NCBI RefSeq assembly: GCF_004138495.1
Contig: NZ_ML142878.1
Coordinates: 38,431 to 43,875 of the forward strand
Direction of reading: 5' to 3'
Length of the DNA: 5,445 nt
Source of the DNA: Phytoactinopolyspora endophytica
GTDB taxonomy: Bacteria > Actinomycetota > Actinomycetes > Jiangellales > Jiangellaceae
Shown here one piece after another: positions 5,284-5,445 of this stretch. Within the stretch, counting starts at the first letter, position 1. Every line of letters starts with the position of its first letter. The notes below the pieces were generated by a model. That model was not told the origin of the DNA, made no database searches, and saw nothing but the letters and a program-made list of their open reading frames with translations. The position numbers and the translations under genes were made by a program.

Positions 5284-5445
5284 ATGAGTGCGAAGCCACT
5301 GGCGCGGAACGAGCTGTGGGACGTTGCGACCGTACAGCTCGGGTTCGTGACGGCTCAGCAGGCTGCCGACCGAGGCATCGGCAAGCACGCGCTGCAGATG
5401 CTCGTGCAGCGGCGAACCCTGACGCGGGTCGCGCACGGGGTCTAC
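5284..5445 (+). CDS. AbiEi-like antitoxin, N-terminal part (runs off right edge)
   Basis: Only 54 residues are present and no stop is reached. They match the N-terminal winged-helix domain of the AbiEi_4 type: LWDVATVQLGFVTAQQAADRG (11-31), a recognition-helix region around 32-44, and the ending RVAHGVY (48-54), where family members typically have a basic wing of the form RVAHGVYR. In type IV toxin-antitoxin systems of the AbiE kind this protein represses its own operon and counters a nucleotidyltransferase toxin (AbiEii) encoded just downstream. Many actinobacterial AbiEi-like genes are solitary, so toxin pairing is not shown here. ATG 5284 is chosen because the -10 box and family start agree; the frame is also open upstream to 4981, but that part looks noncoding. 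Confidence 0.72.
   Translation, partial: MSAKPLARNELWDVATVQLGFVTAQQAADRGIGKHALQMLVQRRTLTRVAHGVY

Noticed and set aside
5251..5436. Minus-strand open frame at the right edge
   Set aside because: It is the complement of the antitoxin-like coding sequence and promoter; no family pattern is seen.

Overview
The window is high-GC DNA with dense genes, strong GC preference at third codon positions, GTG starts and two promoters of leaderless type (a -10 box about 7 nt before the ATG). This points to an actinomycete such as a streptomycete or a relative. The genus cannot be fixed from the sequence alone. Nothing resembles a core housekeeping locus. It reads as a chromosomal accessory region made of small regulator-plus-effector cassettes, each with its own AT-richer control region. 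No insertion sequence, tRNA, rRNA or CRISPR array was found.

Left part (1-2505): a probable divergent gene start at the left edge (1-25, minus) is separated by a 94-bp control region from a CGNR zinc-finger regulator of the ABATE type (120-746). The ribosome binding site of the CGNR gene lies inside a 9-bp stem. A 111-126 bp gap follows, depending on the start chosen, holding a perfect 16-bp inverted repeat (778-818). Next is a 14-helix DHA2-family MFS drug exporter (873-2405) resembling LfrA/SmvA, and then a hairpin (2412-2452).

Middle part (2506-3572): a TetR-family repressor (2506-3108), the natural candidate to control the exporter through the inverted repeat, is followed closely by a MutT-like Nudix hydrolase (3177-3572). 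The Nudix gene ends 12 bp from the end of a convergent gene.

Right part (3585-4880, minus strand): a two-gene unit made of a 78-residue helix-turn-helix protein (4565-4801) and a serine beta-lactamase-fold hydrolase (3585-4568), joined by an ATGA stop/start overlap. Its promoter is TTGACT-N17-TAAGGT-N7-ATG, so the transcript is probably leaderless. Two copies of the palindrome GTCAAC-N4-GTTGAC cover the -35 and -10 boxes, which suggests tight autoregulation. This is the most distinctive arrangement in the window.

Right edge: after about 400 bp with no convincing gene, a leaderless-type promoter precedes the start of an AbiEi-like antitoxin gene (5284 to beyond 5445). Its toxin partner, if any, would lie outside the window. 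The strongest leads are the autoregulated HTH/hydrolase pair, the pump operator, the structured leader of the CGNR gene, TTA codons in the pump and hydrolase genes, and the possible toxin-antitoxin locus at the edge.
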